A DNA stretch of 64,000 nucleotides, from the NCBI GenBank assembly GCA_029204225.1, contig CM055106.1, positions 772,711 through 836,710 of the forward strand. Direction: 5' to 3'. Position 1 is the first letter of the stretch. Each line of letters begins with the position of its first letter. Of this stretch, positions 1 to 11,916 are shown in pieces. A program made the position numbers and the translations under genes. This stretch comes from Diphasiastrum complanatum (Eukaryota > Streptophyta > Lycopodiopsida > Lycopodiales > Lycopodiaceae). The notes under the pieces were generated by a model. That model was not told the origin of the DNA, did no database searches, and saw only the letters and a list, made by a program, of their open reading frames with translations.

Positions 1-516
1 AAGAGTATATTTTAGAATAGAGGTAGGATATGAACGATGATTGTTGAACAACTTTGCAACTATGTTGGATGTTATAAGCCTCATTAGTGTTAACGTCTTT
101 CTTTCTAATACATAGAGTTAATGGTGTAATACTTTCAAATTATTTGATAACTAAGAAAGGGAATTTGTATCCAAAGATGACAATTTTGCTTCATCATTCA
201 TATCATCAAAATAACCAGCTTCATGGTCTTGCAATGAGAACCCGTCCAACTATGCATGTGATTCTTGAAGGTGACAGTACAATATTGATCATTGTATCCA
301 AATCATTTGGTTATAATCACAAGAGCACAACCACAATAGGCACTGACACAACACACCATAAACCTTAAATATGCAAATAGCACACTATTATGAAAATGAG
401 AGTACAATAAGAAACTAGTAGACAACCCTATAAACAATTGCTAAACATCTTTTATCCCACTCATGTGCAACCAGGGTCAAAATAGACACCTAGGTTGGAA
501 TAAGACTAGGGATTGA
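1..516. other. unassigned sequence upstream of Copia remnant
   Basis: AT-rich DNA without recognisable coding capacity. An open stretch at 87-368 has no family resemblance and no retroelement motif. No LTR, primer-binding site or gag N-terminus belonging to the Copia remnant that starts at about 517 could be found, so the remnant is 5' truncated. Confidence 0.5.
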
Positions 517-2427
517 AATAAAAGAAGTGGAGAAAGTGGACAAGAGTATGTCCTTAGGATCAAATCTCTTAACAAGGAATTGAGTGCTATAGGAGAGAAG
601 ATCCAAGATCAAGAGCTAGTACAAATCATATTGAATGGCCTAGGTGATGAGTTCACCAACTTGGTCCAATCATTTGCTATTCAAGACACTCTTCCATCCA
701 TTGAAATGTTGCACAATGTTCTTGTGGCTGAGGAGAGTAGATTCCTACACCTCAAGACAAGAATGGAAGACATGTCACTTAATGGAAGAGAGGAGAAAGC
801 AAACTTTACATCCAAAGGCAAGAAGAAACAACATCCATTCAAGAAGAATCAAGGCAAGGAGGCCGAGATGAAGAATGGAGGATCAACTTCCAAAGGCAAG
901 GTGAAGAACAAGGCAAAGCTCAAGTGTTTCTTTTGTGGGAAGAAAGGACACTTTGCCTCAGAATGCTACTTGAAGAAGAATCAACAAGCAAATGGAGATC
1001 AAGGGAACATTGCTCAAGAGGAAGAAGATGAGGATGGATTCAACACATCCTTAATGGTTGCATCTACACCAACTTCAAGTCAAGACACATGGTGGATAGA
1101 TAGTGGGGCTAGTTCCCACATGTCTTTTAACAAACATTATTTTTCTACTCTTCTCTCTTGTAATGACTCTAAGAAGTCAATATACACTGCTAGTGATCAA
1201 GAATGCCAGATAGATGGTATAGGATCTATTCCTCTTTGCTTAGGCACATCTAAAAGGATAGATCTAGATAATGTTTTGTATGTTCCTACAATCTCAAGAA
1301 ACTTGCTTAGTGTAGGACAATTAATAGACAATGGACTAGATGTACATTTCAAAAATGGAGTTTGTTCCATCTTGAAAAATGATAAGTGCATAGCTAGTGG
1401 CATTAAGCAAGGTAGACTTTTCAAGTTGGATCATAATGTTGCAAATGAAAGTGTGAACTTGGCTAGGGAGGAGCTATCTCAAGTGGATCTTTGGCATAAG
1501 AGATTAGGCCATCCTAATCTTCAATCCATGGAGTCAATGGCAAGCAAGGAACTAGCTCTCGGCCTACCAAGAGCTTTCAAGAAGATGTGTGAGGCATGTG
1601 GCCTTGCAAAGTCACAAAAATCTTCTTGCAAGAGGTCTTCATCAAGATCTCCCTCTCCCTTGGATCTCATACATTCTGATGTACATAGTTTTTCACATGC
1701 AAGTAATGGAGGTTCCTTGATGTATGTAACTTTTATAGATGATTGTACTAGATTCACATGGATTGAGTTACTATCAAAGAAAAGTCTTGTATATGAAGCT
1801 TTCATTAAGTTCAAGTCTCTAGTTGAGAAGCAACTTAGTACTTCCATCAAAGCACTAAGATGTGATAATGGAGGAGAGTACACCTCCAATAGAATGAAAG
1901 ACTTTTGTGAGATCAATGGCATTAAATTGCAATGCACTTGTTCCTACACCCCCCAACAAAATGGGGTGGCCGAGAGGAAAAATGGGAGTCTATGTGAATT
2001 TGCAAAGTCTTTAAGACTTGATGCATCACTTCCCATCTCATTTTGGGGAAAAGCTATAACATGTGCTAATTACTTGTGTAATAGACTTCCTAGTAGTGCT
2101 ATTGATGGGATCTCACCTCATCAAGTCTTGTTTGGTAAGAAACCCAATGTAAAAGATTTTAAAATCTTTGGATGTATTTGTTATGTCCACATCCCTTTGG
2201 AGACAAGAAGGAAGGAAGATACTACCTCCTTCAAAGGGATTTTTGTTGGCTATGGAGAAAATAGCAAGGGCTATAGGATATATGATCCTATATCCAAGAA
2301 AGTAAAGGTAAGCAGGGATGTACTTTTTGATGAGTCACAATTTGCTAAAAGCTTGTCTAATGGATCTAACCCATTGTGCATTGAAGATCTTGACAAACCC
2401 GAGGATCTTCAAACCCGAGGATCTTGA
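517..2427 (+). pseudogene. Copia gag-protease-integrase remnant
   Basis: The frame is open from 517 (after a stop at 514) to the stop at 2425-2427. No ATG begins it; it enters in the middle of gag, around a motif like the 'LRVKSL' stretch of the intact Copia at 17-21 kb. In order I see a CCHC zinc knuckle (CFFCGKKGHFASEC, 925-966), the aspartic protease site WWIDSGASSH (Asp codon 1099), the pre-integrase motif WHKRLGHPN with a following CxxC, and the integrase core with Asp in HSDVHS, Asp in RCDNGGEY and Glu in GVAERKN. The frame ends prematurely inside a small tandem duplication at 2386-2437, so integrase is separated from reverse transcriptase. The gag N-terminus and 5' LTR are missing. A dead Ty1/Copia polyprotein. 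Confidence 0.9.
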
Positions 2428-2437
2428 CAAACCCGAG
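2386..2437 (+). repeat. 18-16-18 bp tandem triplication causing frameshift
   Basis: Three head-to-tail copies of a unit beginning gatctt and ending acccgag lie at 2386-2403, 2404-2419 and 2420-2437. The middle copy lacks two bases. The TGA that ends the upstream frame (2425-2427) falls in the third copy, and the downstream frame resumes one frame over. Replication slippage is the simplest explanation for the break in the polyprotein. Confidence 0.85.
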
Positions 2438-3613
2438 GATGAAGACAAGGATCCTAGTCAAAGGGGGCCGAGAAGATCATCAAGAAGCAAGGCCGAGCCC
2501 TCAAGGCTCACCTATGTGGACAAGGGAAAGCAAAAGAAAGACTCTACATCTTCTACCTCTTACTCCTTCTTAGCTACATTGCTTTAAGAACCATCATCTT
2601 TTGAAGAAGCATATAGATCTAAAGTTTGGAGAGATGCAATGCAAGAAGATTATGATGCATTAGAAGAAAATCATACTTGGAATCTTGTAAATCTTCCAAG
2701 AGTGAAAAAGCCACTTGCATGTAAGTGGATTTATAGAATAAAGTAAAATCAAGATGGATCTATTAGTAAGTACAAGGCTAAGCTTGTTGCTAAATAATTT
2801 CTTCAAGTAAAAGGATTGGATTATGAAGAAACGTTTGCACCTGTAGCTAAGCCTGTAGCTATTAGATTAATCATTTGCATTGCTACTTTGTTCAAGTGGG
2901 ATCTCTACCAAATGGATGTGACAAATTCCTTCTTGAGTGGCTTCTTAGAAGAGGAAATATACATGATGCAACCCGAGGGCTTCATCAAGGTTGGTGAGGA
3001 GCAAAAAGTGTGCTACTTAAGGAAGAGCCTATATGACTTGAAGCAAGCACCTAGAGCTTGGTACTCTAGGTTACATGATTTTCTCTATTCCCTTGGCTTT
3101 GTACTAATTGCTTATGAACCTTCTTTATATTTCAAATGTAATGAAGGAAAGATCATCATTTTGGTGCTTTATGTTGATGACATCATTATGACAGAAAATG
3201 ATGATGAAGGCAGAGGCAAAGTAAAAGTTGATTTGTCTAGTGAGTTCAAGATGGTAGATCTAGGCTTCCTAAAGTTTATACTTGGGATAGAAGTGTCTAG
3301 AAGTAGCAATTGTACTTTCATAAGTCAACCTAAGTATGCTACTTCCATTCTTGAAAAGTTTGGTATGAAAGATTGTAAGGGGGTTGACACCCCTATGGAG
3401 CATGTTGTGAAAGCAACTAATGAAGGTGATGAAGCATCCTTTGTGGACATCACCCTCTTTAGAAAGCTTATAGGCTCTCAAATATATTTAACCATTACTA
3501 GACCTGACTTAAGTTTTTGTGTAAGCAAGTTGAGTCAAAGTATGCAAGCTCCTTTAGTGCATCATTGGAAAAGTGCCAAGAGAGTGCTTAGATATGTTTC
3601 TAGTACTAGGTAT
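2438..3613 (+). pseudogene. Copia reverse transcriptase remnant
   Basis: Continuation of the Copia polyprotein in a shifted frame. The linker ending in 'SFLATLL' is followed by a stop (2585-2587); two more in-frame stops follow near 2744 and 2795 within the conserved 'ACKWIYRIK' and 'KYKAKLVAK' region. The longest open part is about 2816-3613, with ETFAPVAK, QMDVTNSFLSG (first catalytic Asp), SLYDLKQAPRAWY and the active site YVDD at 3170-3181. Homology stops after KRVLRYVSSTR at about 3613, so RNase H and the 3' LTR are absent. Several nonsense codons and a 3' truncation show this copy is inactive. Confidence 0.9.
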
Positions 3614-5771
3614 CCAAAACAGTGTCCATATACCATGGTCATTATATGATCTATGTATAACAATTTTTGGTAATATTTAACTCTACTTTTTTTAAGTGTT
3701 ACTTTAGACTATTGGTGAGATACAACTGGAAAGCATGGATATGCTCAGGAGTATGGATAGCAGTACATGACATACTTGCTTTGTAAGGGTCACTTGGGTT
3801 AGCATGGCATGGATTTGCCCTAATACCAGCACACATGTCCATACCATGTCTTTTGGCTAAGCAAAACTACGGTTTAAACTATTCATACTCTTTTTATAAC
3901 TAAAAACGAATGATATGGACCAATTGATCAACATGGCACTCTCCTTGATACGGTGATATAACGGCTTGGCGTATCGCTAAAACATTGTTTGATTGGAAAG
4001 ACTGGACTATGTTCTAGAATGCTATTCAAAGCTGTTAAGTAGTATAACTTCTTTTGGACATGAATAACAACTGATGCTCAACTATGACACTTGTCTTCCT
4101 CACTAAACTAACTTGTGCGATTTTGTTTTGTGGAATGGTGGCAAGTATCAGCTGGACGTCTTGAAACTGGTTATGCTTTATGTTGTTTCTTAGTACTATA
4201 GTTTACTTTTCAGCTATCTTTTACTTTGTTGGATTAAAGGCTTTAAAAAGCTTCAGTCTTGTTTTGTTAGAGGAACTAATTGCAATCTTGTAACCCTCTC
4301 TATGCATCCCGGTGGTGTAAATCCGACTATTCCTTGGTTGGGATAGTACTGAAGCTTTTACCTTTTATCCAAATCATAAGCTAATAAAGGTCTGTTTTTA
4401 TGGTTTAGTCCACATGATGGTTTCAGAATGCTGCCTCTTTGGGTTATGGGGATCCCCTTCCTCCACCTAACCATTTTGTTCAGACACTGATTTGTTGTAT
4501 GAAAAAGGCCATTGAGATTCATAATTGTCATTAACACTGATAGGGCTACATGTTCATCTGCTGGACCTGAGGATAAGATTCTCTGCTTGATTGATCTGCT
4601 TGAAACTATTGATTGGGTAAAGATTTATCTTGAGTTTGTTAAGAAGAAAGACACTTGAGCTTAGTGGAGAATCTTTATAGTCATCTTACTAATTTCGTTG
4701 AAAAATTCAATAAAGAGAAAAAGTTCTATAATATGCACATTAGAAAAGTGTTTATGTGCTTGGAAAATGAAAATGGTATTACTCTTGCTATCCTTTCCTC
4801 TCTTGTTTCTGATGCTCCTCTATCACCGTATCCTTTAGTCTTTACTGATGACCTTGATGCATTAGAGAAACTTAGAGCCCGATGAGGGCCTCTGAAAAAG
4901 ATGTCTTTTCATTTTTTCTCCTCATTTTCATAGCCATGTGGACCAATAGAAACCTTGATATTAGACTTCTACGTAACGTAGCTTTTCTCAGATATAAATA
5001 AAATCAAAACTTTTTAAGTATACAAATGTTTCATCGGGCAGTATGTGGAAATGCTATTGGATGTTGAGGCCTACCCTTCCAGCTCATCACTGCCCGAAGA
5101 TACCCAAAATTTTTGAAAATGAATATGACAGATGGTTGGATTGAGAAAATCGATGTAACATTAATGTACTTACATTGTCAAATCATGGTTTATAGAGTTA
5201 ACTAGAGTTAACTCGTAGCACCAAATAGTTCAATATTTCAAATTTTTGCCTACACATATTTTTAGATTTATGGCTTTTTGCCTACACATATTCTCAAATT
5301 CATAGTTCAGTGTTTCAAATTTTGGCCGACACATAACGAATGGTGCCATCGAGGAAGCCATGCTCCTCAATCGACTCTGTGATTCTCTTAAATGAGAAAG
5401 ATGACAGTGGATTATGGGTGCCAAGAAAATATTCAAAAAACTCTTGGGTTCTGATGCATCCATCATCAAAAGGAACATTTCGAAAAAGCAAAAGGACAAA
5501 ACTATCATTTTGATCTTATTGGAAGGGCAAAATTTTAAATTTCAGAACATTATCAAGAGGAAAATCTATTTTCAAAATTTTAGTCTAACATGTATATATG
5601 CATTCAGAGATAAATGTGCAAGGATTCAATCGTCAGGATCACAGAAAAACAATTATGAGTATTGATATATTATAATAATTTGAATTTTTTGTCATTCCTT
5701 ATCATCTATTACTAAACTTGTCAATTTGATCATTTTTCTCTTGCAAATTTATATCCATCCAATATAAATGA
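3614..5771. other. unassigned AT-rich sequence
   Basis: No convincing gene. An open stretch at 4655-4885 (75 codons) and another at 5414-5665 match nothing I recognise. The sequence is not repeated elsewhere in the window as far as I can see. It could be old transposon DNA, an intron or an intergenic spacer. Confidence 0.4.
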
Positions 5772-6467
5772 ATGGGAGCCAAGTGGATCTCTTGCAGGTG
5801 TGCTAGATGTAGTACACACTGGTATTATCTACAATATAGAGGTAGAACTGCAAACGATCTTGCTGATTGTAGAATCTTCTTTTATGAATCAATGTACATT
5901 CCTGATATAAATGAAAAATTTGGACAAATAGTCCCAATTCCATTACCTAGTTTTGAAAGTGATGAATGGGTTGCTCCAGATGCTGTAGTATCAGAATCAT
6001 TTCGTTGCATACTATATAATGATATAAAAAAATTCATTAAAGATAAGCATGGGTTAAAAAACAGTCCGAATAAGTTGGTTTATTTCTCTGAATATATTTG
6101 TGGATATATTTTTAAGTGTCAATGTACACAAAACTCCAACAATGTTTGTATGCAAAAAATTATCAGATAGTTTATTATCTGAACTTATGGATGAAGGCTA
6201 GGACAAAAATTCAGATGGAGAAATAGAATGCAGAATTAAAATGTCTTCCATGTGCTTTTGCTATCAAATAGAAAAGCAAATGTTGAGCTTATGCTTCCAT
6301 TATCAAAGATGGAAAAGAACATGAGTAAATGGGTGCCACTCAATCAAGACTTGGAAGCCATTGGACATTCTAAGCGAAAAAAGATTGAAATAATATACAA
6401 TGATGCACTTTTGACATGTGTTGAGGTGGAAGAGGATTGGAGCCTAAATTACATCAATGTTCACTGA
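5772..6467 (+). other. unrecognised ORF pair, possibly decayed coding DNA
   Basis: Two open stretches, 5772-6170 (132 codons) and 6252-6467 (71 codons), lie close together on the same strand. The first is rich in Cys and aromatic residues near its start (CRCARC, HWYYLQYRG) and keeps a coding-like composition (ESDEWVAPDAVV, KFIKDKHGL). The second is rich in Lys and Glu. I recognise no domain. They may be exons of a degraded host gene or part of an unknown mobile element; chance ORFs are also possible. Confidence 0.25.
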
Positions 6468-6716
6468 ATCTGTGAACACGTTTCTTTTTTTATCTCTTTC
6501 TTTTTCTTGGATCTTCTGTTGTTACGGTTCTTTGTGGTTCTTCTTCTTATTAGAACTGTTATAGAGCATAAGCATTACTCAGGTTTAAACATGTATTCCC
6601 AGCCTGTCAGTGGGTAACTCAAATCCGATACTCAGCTACATATGTAACCAGACAAAGCTCAAGAAGATCAACGTTCAATACAGAGAGCAATCCTACCACT
6701 AACTACTAAATCAAAA

Positions 6717-7539
6717 AACAATCAAGAACCAGATTAACTACTAAAACAAGAAACAACATTCAAGAAACTAGATTCCTAACAGCAGTTTAACAATCTAAGA
6801 ATCAAGAAACACTCATCACTTGATGCTTAGACTACTCAAGAACAATCAAGAACTGGGTTGTAAGGGAGTATGCAAGATCTATACCACAAACCAGCCTATC
6901 TAGTTTACTTGAATGCTAATTACTACAAGATTCCACAAACAAGAACTGAATGCTAATCCAACACTAAGCAAGAAACAAGAAACAAGAATCTAGTTAATCC
7001 ACAATGCAAAGGAATCAAGCATGCTCATAGAAATCTCACTCAAGGGCATTGCCATGAACAAGGAGCTAAGTTATCATCAAGAACTTGTGGAGGATCCTCT
7101 TTATTTGCTCAAGAGAACTTGACAATACAATCAAAGCTCCCTCACAAGAGAGGGGGGCCCTTAAATAAGCAAGAAGGTTCCCCATGTGGAGCCCATGTGG
7201 CAATTCCACTAAATTGGAATTACATGTGGAATTTGCCCTTCCACTAAGGGTCACGATCAAAAGGTAATTCACTCTAACTAATTTAAGGGGGGTCTACTTT
7301 TATTTACAATGTCTAGGAAACATTACTAGCTCCTACATGGTCATTCCTTCTTTGGGATACACCATGTAGGCTCACATAGTTAACTCACTATCTTCCTAGC
7401 TAGCATTTCCCCGGCTCTCATGCTCGGCTCTCAGCTTCTTCTGCTTTCTTCCTTCTGAGACCTCCTCGGTCATGGGTGAGAGATAACTTGTGTCTTCAGC
7501 TTGGCTCGGCACCTGGAGATTTCCTAGAATCTGCTAACA
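6717..7539 (-). repeat. LTR of Gypsy-1 family, copy A (3' LTR of Gypsy-1)
   Basis: The minus strand starts TGTTAGCAGATTC at 7539. The same sequence recurs at 43494-44280 (-) and 56514-56933 (+), and all three copies share exactly the same TGTTAG start although their outer flanks differ; that is what an LTR 5' end should do. Inside are a TATA-like TATTTAA (plus 7161-7167) and about 60 bp further an AATAAA signal (plus 7100-7105). The bases just upstream (minus AGGGATAAATAA) are purine-rich and could be the polypurine tract of the Gypsy. The other end is uncertain: similarity to copy B fades near 6717, and the LTR may extend to about 6600. Confidence 0.7.
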
Positions 7540-7559
7540 TTATTTATCCCTAAGCTGTT

Positions 7560-9830
7560 GTAGGACCCACTGCAACACCGGTGATGTCTTCCGCTTGGCC
7601 CTTGGAAAAGCGTGGATTTTCATTTGCTTCCGTAAAACCAAGTGCTTCTTATTCGCAAAATTTATTCGTCAAAATTGGAAGTCTCCCAATTGGCCGCTAC
7701 ATACCAGCCCTCTTGAGCACTTCTTGTGAATCCTGCTCGTCTCGTCGTCGTGCAGTCTGCTTTCGCTCGGTCATCTTCCGGCCCAGGGCTTTAAAACCTT
7801 GGAAGCAGAGCTTACTTCCAAAGTTGAGGAGCCCCAGATATTCTCTTATTTTTTTCTACGAAGCCCATTTCCTACCAGTCTTCCACCATGGTCACATAGC
7901 GTGACGACATGAAGGCCGCTCTGTAGTATAGCCTGGCCATCATCTCATGGTCTTCTTATGACTGGAGGGCCGTATTTGAATTGATCCTAATTGGATCCAA
8001 GCCTCGATCCCAAAAACACTCTTGCTGCATCAGAAAGGCCATGGATCTACAATATTCGGCACTTTCCTGCATGCAGAGATCGACACTTGATTTGTATTTG
8101 TGCCCAAAGTCGAGTAATAGTAGCCTCAGATCATCCAAGGAGGTTCTCTCTGAAATTTCCAGAATGACTGGCAAGTTAACTAACTCCACTCAGGGCTTTT
8201 CCACTGGCCATGGGTTTCTGCGTTTGAGTGGCATGTTGAAAGGATCCACTTGCTTCTATGCCGATGCTTTCAAATATTCTTGAAGCCGCCTGTTATCTTT
8301 CAGGACTTTAGTCCGACATTCTGACTACAGTTGTAGCGCGGCAATGATCTCGGCCCTGGTGGAGTATTGGCTTTGATCAATGTCTTCTTTGCCTCCCCTC
8401 ATGTTGGGAGGATATTTTCTCTCAAATTTCTCTGACTCCCTTGTGTCAGCCGGTTTGCCTCTGGGCCTAGTGGGGGAAGTTGTCCTACGCAGCTGAGATG
8501 GCCTTGCCAGATAATCATCTAGGGCCTTTGTGCCCGTATCTTTCTCTTTAGCCCGCTCGCTTGTCGATGGCTTAGCTGCACTTGTGTCTGGTCTGGACGA
8601 GAACCTTCTTGTTTCTGATTGGTCTGCCAAGAAGACATCATCACCCCCCATGTCAGTGTTAGTTTCTGGAAGGTCGGGAATGGAATGATCTGGGGGGAGG
8701 GGTGCGGGGGTGAACGGTTTAGGAGGTGGTGGAATCAACAAGTTATACGCAGCACCGGGGGAGTGGAATTGTTGGTGGAACTCGTCCCGTCGGGTTTTGT
8801 AAGTGTCAACTGGACCTTTTGATGGGCCCATTATTTTGCTAGGAGATGATGAAGAGAGGGGAGATAGAAGAATTGGATAAGTTAAAATGAATGTTTCAAA
8901 AAAATCAAATGCGGCGTAGGAGGAAGGATTAAAGGTGGGAGGGGGTCGGGAAAAAGTCGTGGAAACAGCACCAGCTCTCTGGCCACCCGATCCCGAGCTA
9001 CCGTCTGATGGGTGGGTTTGCCTGTCTTGATTTCCTACGCCATCATTCCCATCATCATTCCGCGACTTTATTGATTGAGCACCTGCTTGAGCCTTGCACG
9101 CCATGTCTCATAGTTGGTTCACCTTGTCCAAGACTTGTTGTAGGGCCTTCGTAGTGTCTTCCAGCTGCTTCTGGGACTCTAGGATGATCTTCTCTTGTTT
9201 GGCCACAATGTTTTCGAAATTTTACTTTTCGGCTTCCCATTCCTGGATTAGCCTTACATATTTTTCCATCCGGATGGCTGAGGGCTGTGGGGCCTGGAAT
9301 TCAATGTCCTCAGGCTTCACTAGAGGAGCATCGACTGTCATTGCACTAGATGATCCATCTCATACTTGGTCGATTTGGACCATTTGGTGATTCAATTGTT
9401 GTTGGACCTCTTCCAGAGTGGATTTCTACCCCACCATCATGGATCTGGTTTCCATTGTATCTTCCTCTTTTTCTTTGGCCAGCCTTTGATATCGTACAAT
9501 CTTTTGGTCTTGATGTTGGACCTTAATCTCGAGCACTTGATACTGGCTCACCAACCAATGCATGTGGTAGCTCATTTTAGATAGGCCAATCATCGAATGT
9601 TTGGCTGCTTCAGTGAGATTTTCAGGGTTAGTGAGGGTTGGGTACTGATCTAGGGTATGGGATGGCGAGGCTAAACCAAAAAACAAACATGGTGTTGGAG
9701 CTGAAGCTGGAGGTGGAGGTGGAGGTGGAGGGATGATGTTAGTAGCTGTTGTGGTGGTGGTGGTTAGTGGAGGGGTTTGACTTCTTCCTGGCTGCTTCTC
9801 CTTTTCTGGCTCATCATTGCTGATTTCCAT
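7560..9830 (-). pseudogene. Gypsy-1 extra ORF (aORF), middle and C-terminal part
   Basis: One reading frame can be followed from the ATG at 9830 to about 7880, broken only by scattered stops (9426, near 9360, 9220, 9105, 8325, 8280, 8200, 7956). Parts in order: a Pro/Thr-rich start with runs of T and P; a Glu/Gln/Lys-rich stretch typical of a coiled coil (LEIKVQHQDQKIVRYQ, then EEVQQQLNHQ and ILESQKQLEDTTKALQQVL); a Ser/Pro-rich linker (9104-8325); and a C-terminal piece ending MARLYYRAAFM near 7900. The codon pattern is that of a decayed long ORF, not random DNA. It lies downstream of pol on the same strand, the place of extra or env-like ORFs in plant Gypsy elements; I see no transmembrane segment or signal peptide. 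Function unknown. Confidence 0.65.
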
Positions 9831-11003
9831 CAGGTTCGCAGCATCAAAATATTGTGACGTGTCCAGTGTGTGGACTTACTGGGCCTGTGGTTGCTGATCC
9901 GCTTCTGTGTCCTAGGGACTGGATATCCCCACTCCTCCCCCCCAAAAAAAATTTGTGCCAGTGGTGATGTTGGTGGTGTTGGCATAGTAGTCAGTGTGGG
10001 TGGGGTGGTGGCTTCATCTGGATGACTTATGACTTGAGGTATTGTCGTGTCAGGTGCCAGTGTTGAGGTGGTTGCTCCATCACCCCTGTCAATGACATGT
10101 GAGGGTGACGAGTGTTGTTGTGATGTTGTTGACGAGCTGCCACCATCTGAGGTGGAACCATCGGAAACTGCTCCCAGCTTGAAGCTTCTCTTGTCTTTTC
10201 TTGGCTTTTGCACCAGAGGGAGGATATTGGTGTTGACTCGTTTAGCCTGGGATCCTGATGGTGAAGTTGTTCTTGCATGCTTGGACTTCTTGTGTTCAAT
10301 GGGAATTTTCCATGCCTTGTCCGCAAGCTGCAGTTGTTTTTGAAGCTTTGGGTCATTTTGTACTTGATGAAGAGTGATATCTGTCATCAGATATCCCAAT
10401 ATTGTGATGGGCTGCTTGTTCTTAATGCACTCATGAAGACAATTCGAAACAAACTGTGCCCAATCATAGAAGTTCTGGGCATGCAGTCGTGAATCTGCCA
10501 TCATGTAAAACAGGGACATGGGTACCCTCAGCACTTTCATTCGAGGTTTTTGTGTGCATCTGGTGAGATAGGCACATGCTGCTTGAAGTTGCTTGTCGTT
10601 GACGGCTTCCAGTCTGTACCCATCCTTATTCTTCCACTTGGTTACAAAGAGATCAATGTACTTGAAATATGTCGTTTGCTCTATCTTTTGGAGTGCCCTT
10701 GTGACAGTGTTTGGTCCTTGTGAGAATCCATAAGGTTGCAAGTCGGCTGCCACAAAAGATATGTTATAAACATAATTCCTTATAGGGGGAACTATGATTT
10801 GACATGATCTTGCCGTGGTATGATAATTGGCATATGCCATGTGTACCAGGTATGGGCTTTGATAGCCTGTCAAGACAGGGATCTAAAATTCAATTTCCTT
10901 GAAGAAGGACTCCGCCTGCTGGTAACAGATCTAACTTGCATAGTTGGATGTCGAGCTTGCTTGCTTCGGGATCATCAGAACTTGAACTGGGATTGGACGA
11001 CAT
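9830..11003 (-). pseudogene. Gypsy-1 extra ORF (aORF), N-terminal part
   Basis: The homologous ATG in Gypsy-2 (63486) shows that translation starts at 11003-11001 with MSSNPSSSSDDPEASKLD. A frameshift near 10930 and a TAG near 10887 break the frame. It is then open from 10873 to a TGA at 9830-9832 that overlaps the next ATG (TGATG), so a second frameshift separates it from the downstream part. The 347-codon open part carries a conserved globular block (YVYNISF, QPYGFSQGPNTVTRALQKIE, MTDITLHQVQ), a basic Ser-rich stretch (KKSKHARTTSPSGSQAKR) and a Ser/Thr/Pro-rich tail. It loosely recalls the unnamed 'plant transposon protein' domains often carried by plant retroelements, but I cannot assign it to a family. 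Confidence 0.7.
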
Positions 11004-11047
11004 GGTGAAAAAATGGAAGAAGGGAGATTCTGAAAAAACTGTGTCGG

Positions 11048-11265
11048 TTGAGGGGTGAGACAGTGGTAAGGGCGTCGGTTGAGATTTGAAGGGTTGGGCT
11101 CCAGTTGAGATGTGAAGGGAGGACTTCGGTTGAGATCTGAAGGAGTGGGATCCGGTTGAGATGTGAAGGGAGGACTTTGGTTGAGATCTGAAGGAGTGGG
11201 GTCCGGTTGAGATGGGAAGGGAGTACTTTGGTTGAGATCTGAAGGAGTGGGCTCCGGTTGAGATG
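11048..11265 (-). repeat. 25-bp repeat array, block 2 (just before the aORF)
   Basis: About eight head-to-tail units of 25-26 bp, consensus on the minus strand C(A/G)ACCGRAGYMCNNYCTTCA ending AATCT. Alternating units resemble each other more than their neighbours, giving a ~51-bp dimer. The block ends about 45 bp before the aORF ATG. The unit has no stop codon in any of the three sense frames, so spurious open frames run through it. Confidence 0.85.
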
Positions 11266-11916
11266 GAAAATGGTGATGCAGAATGGTTCAAAAAGTGTGT
11301 GGGGAGTGATGTATCAAAGGGTTTGGAAAGGGAGATATGTGGAAGATGGTTGTGTTGGATAGAACGGTGTGGGTGGTACACGAAATAGGATGATATAAAG
11401 GAGGGTGAACAGAGTGAGGTCGAGTTAAAAAAGATGGGGAGTGGAATAGCAGCAAGTGGAGGTGTTTGACAAGGGTTGTAATGTTATGGATGTGGATCTG
11501 TAAGGAATGAAACGGGTTGAAGGTATACGGTCTGTGATAGTGATTTTAGGATGTTCAATAGTGTGACGGGAGCGTGATGAGTGCTCGCGTGACACTACTC
11601 CTCAACATGCAAGAATTTGTGATGTGAGGTATTCTGCCGGCGACATTGGGTTTGAAAGTTTCGGTGATGGCGCTCATAAGGGAGTGATAACGAAGGTGGT
11701 TGGTAGAGTGTAGAGATGGTGATTGATCACTGAAGGATTGAACAGTCGAGCGCCAGGATCGGACACAATAGCAATAAGATCGCCACAGATCGTCACCAGA
11801 AGACACTTGAGCTCGCACTTCGCTGAGGTGCAAATGGCTTTGGGCTGAGGGCATTTATCTGTCGTGTGGTTGCAAGGGAGATGGGATGTGCCGGTTCATG
11901 AAATTCGAATGTATGT
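11266..11916 (-). other. spacer between the two 25-bp repeat blocks
   Basis: No gene of its own. On the minus strand it is C-rich and T-rich, with a TATA-like TTTATATC near plus 11388-11396, upstream of the aORF start at 11003. This could be a separate promoter for the aORF, but that is inference from one short motif. Confidence 0.35.

Noticed and set aside
87-368. 93-codon ORF at the window start
   Set aside because: No motif, low-complexity composition, and no relation to the adjacent Copia remnant.
4655-4885. 76-codon ORF
   Set aside because: Not recognised, isolated, and of a length expected by chance in AT-rich DNA.
8619-8822. Plus-strand ORFs inside 8-10.5 kb
   Set aside because: Antisense shadows of the Gypsy-1 extra ORF, whose minus-strand frame is supported by the homologous copy at 63486-64000 and by motif order.
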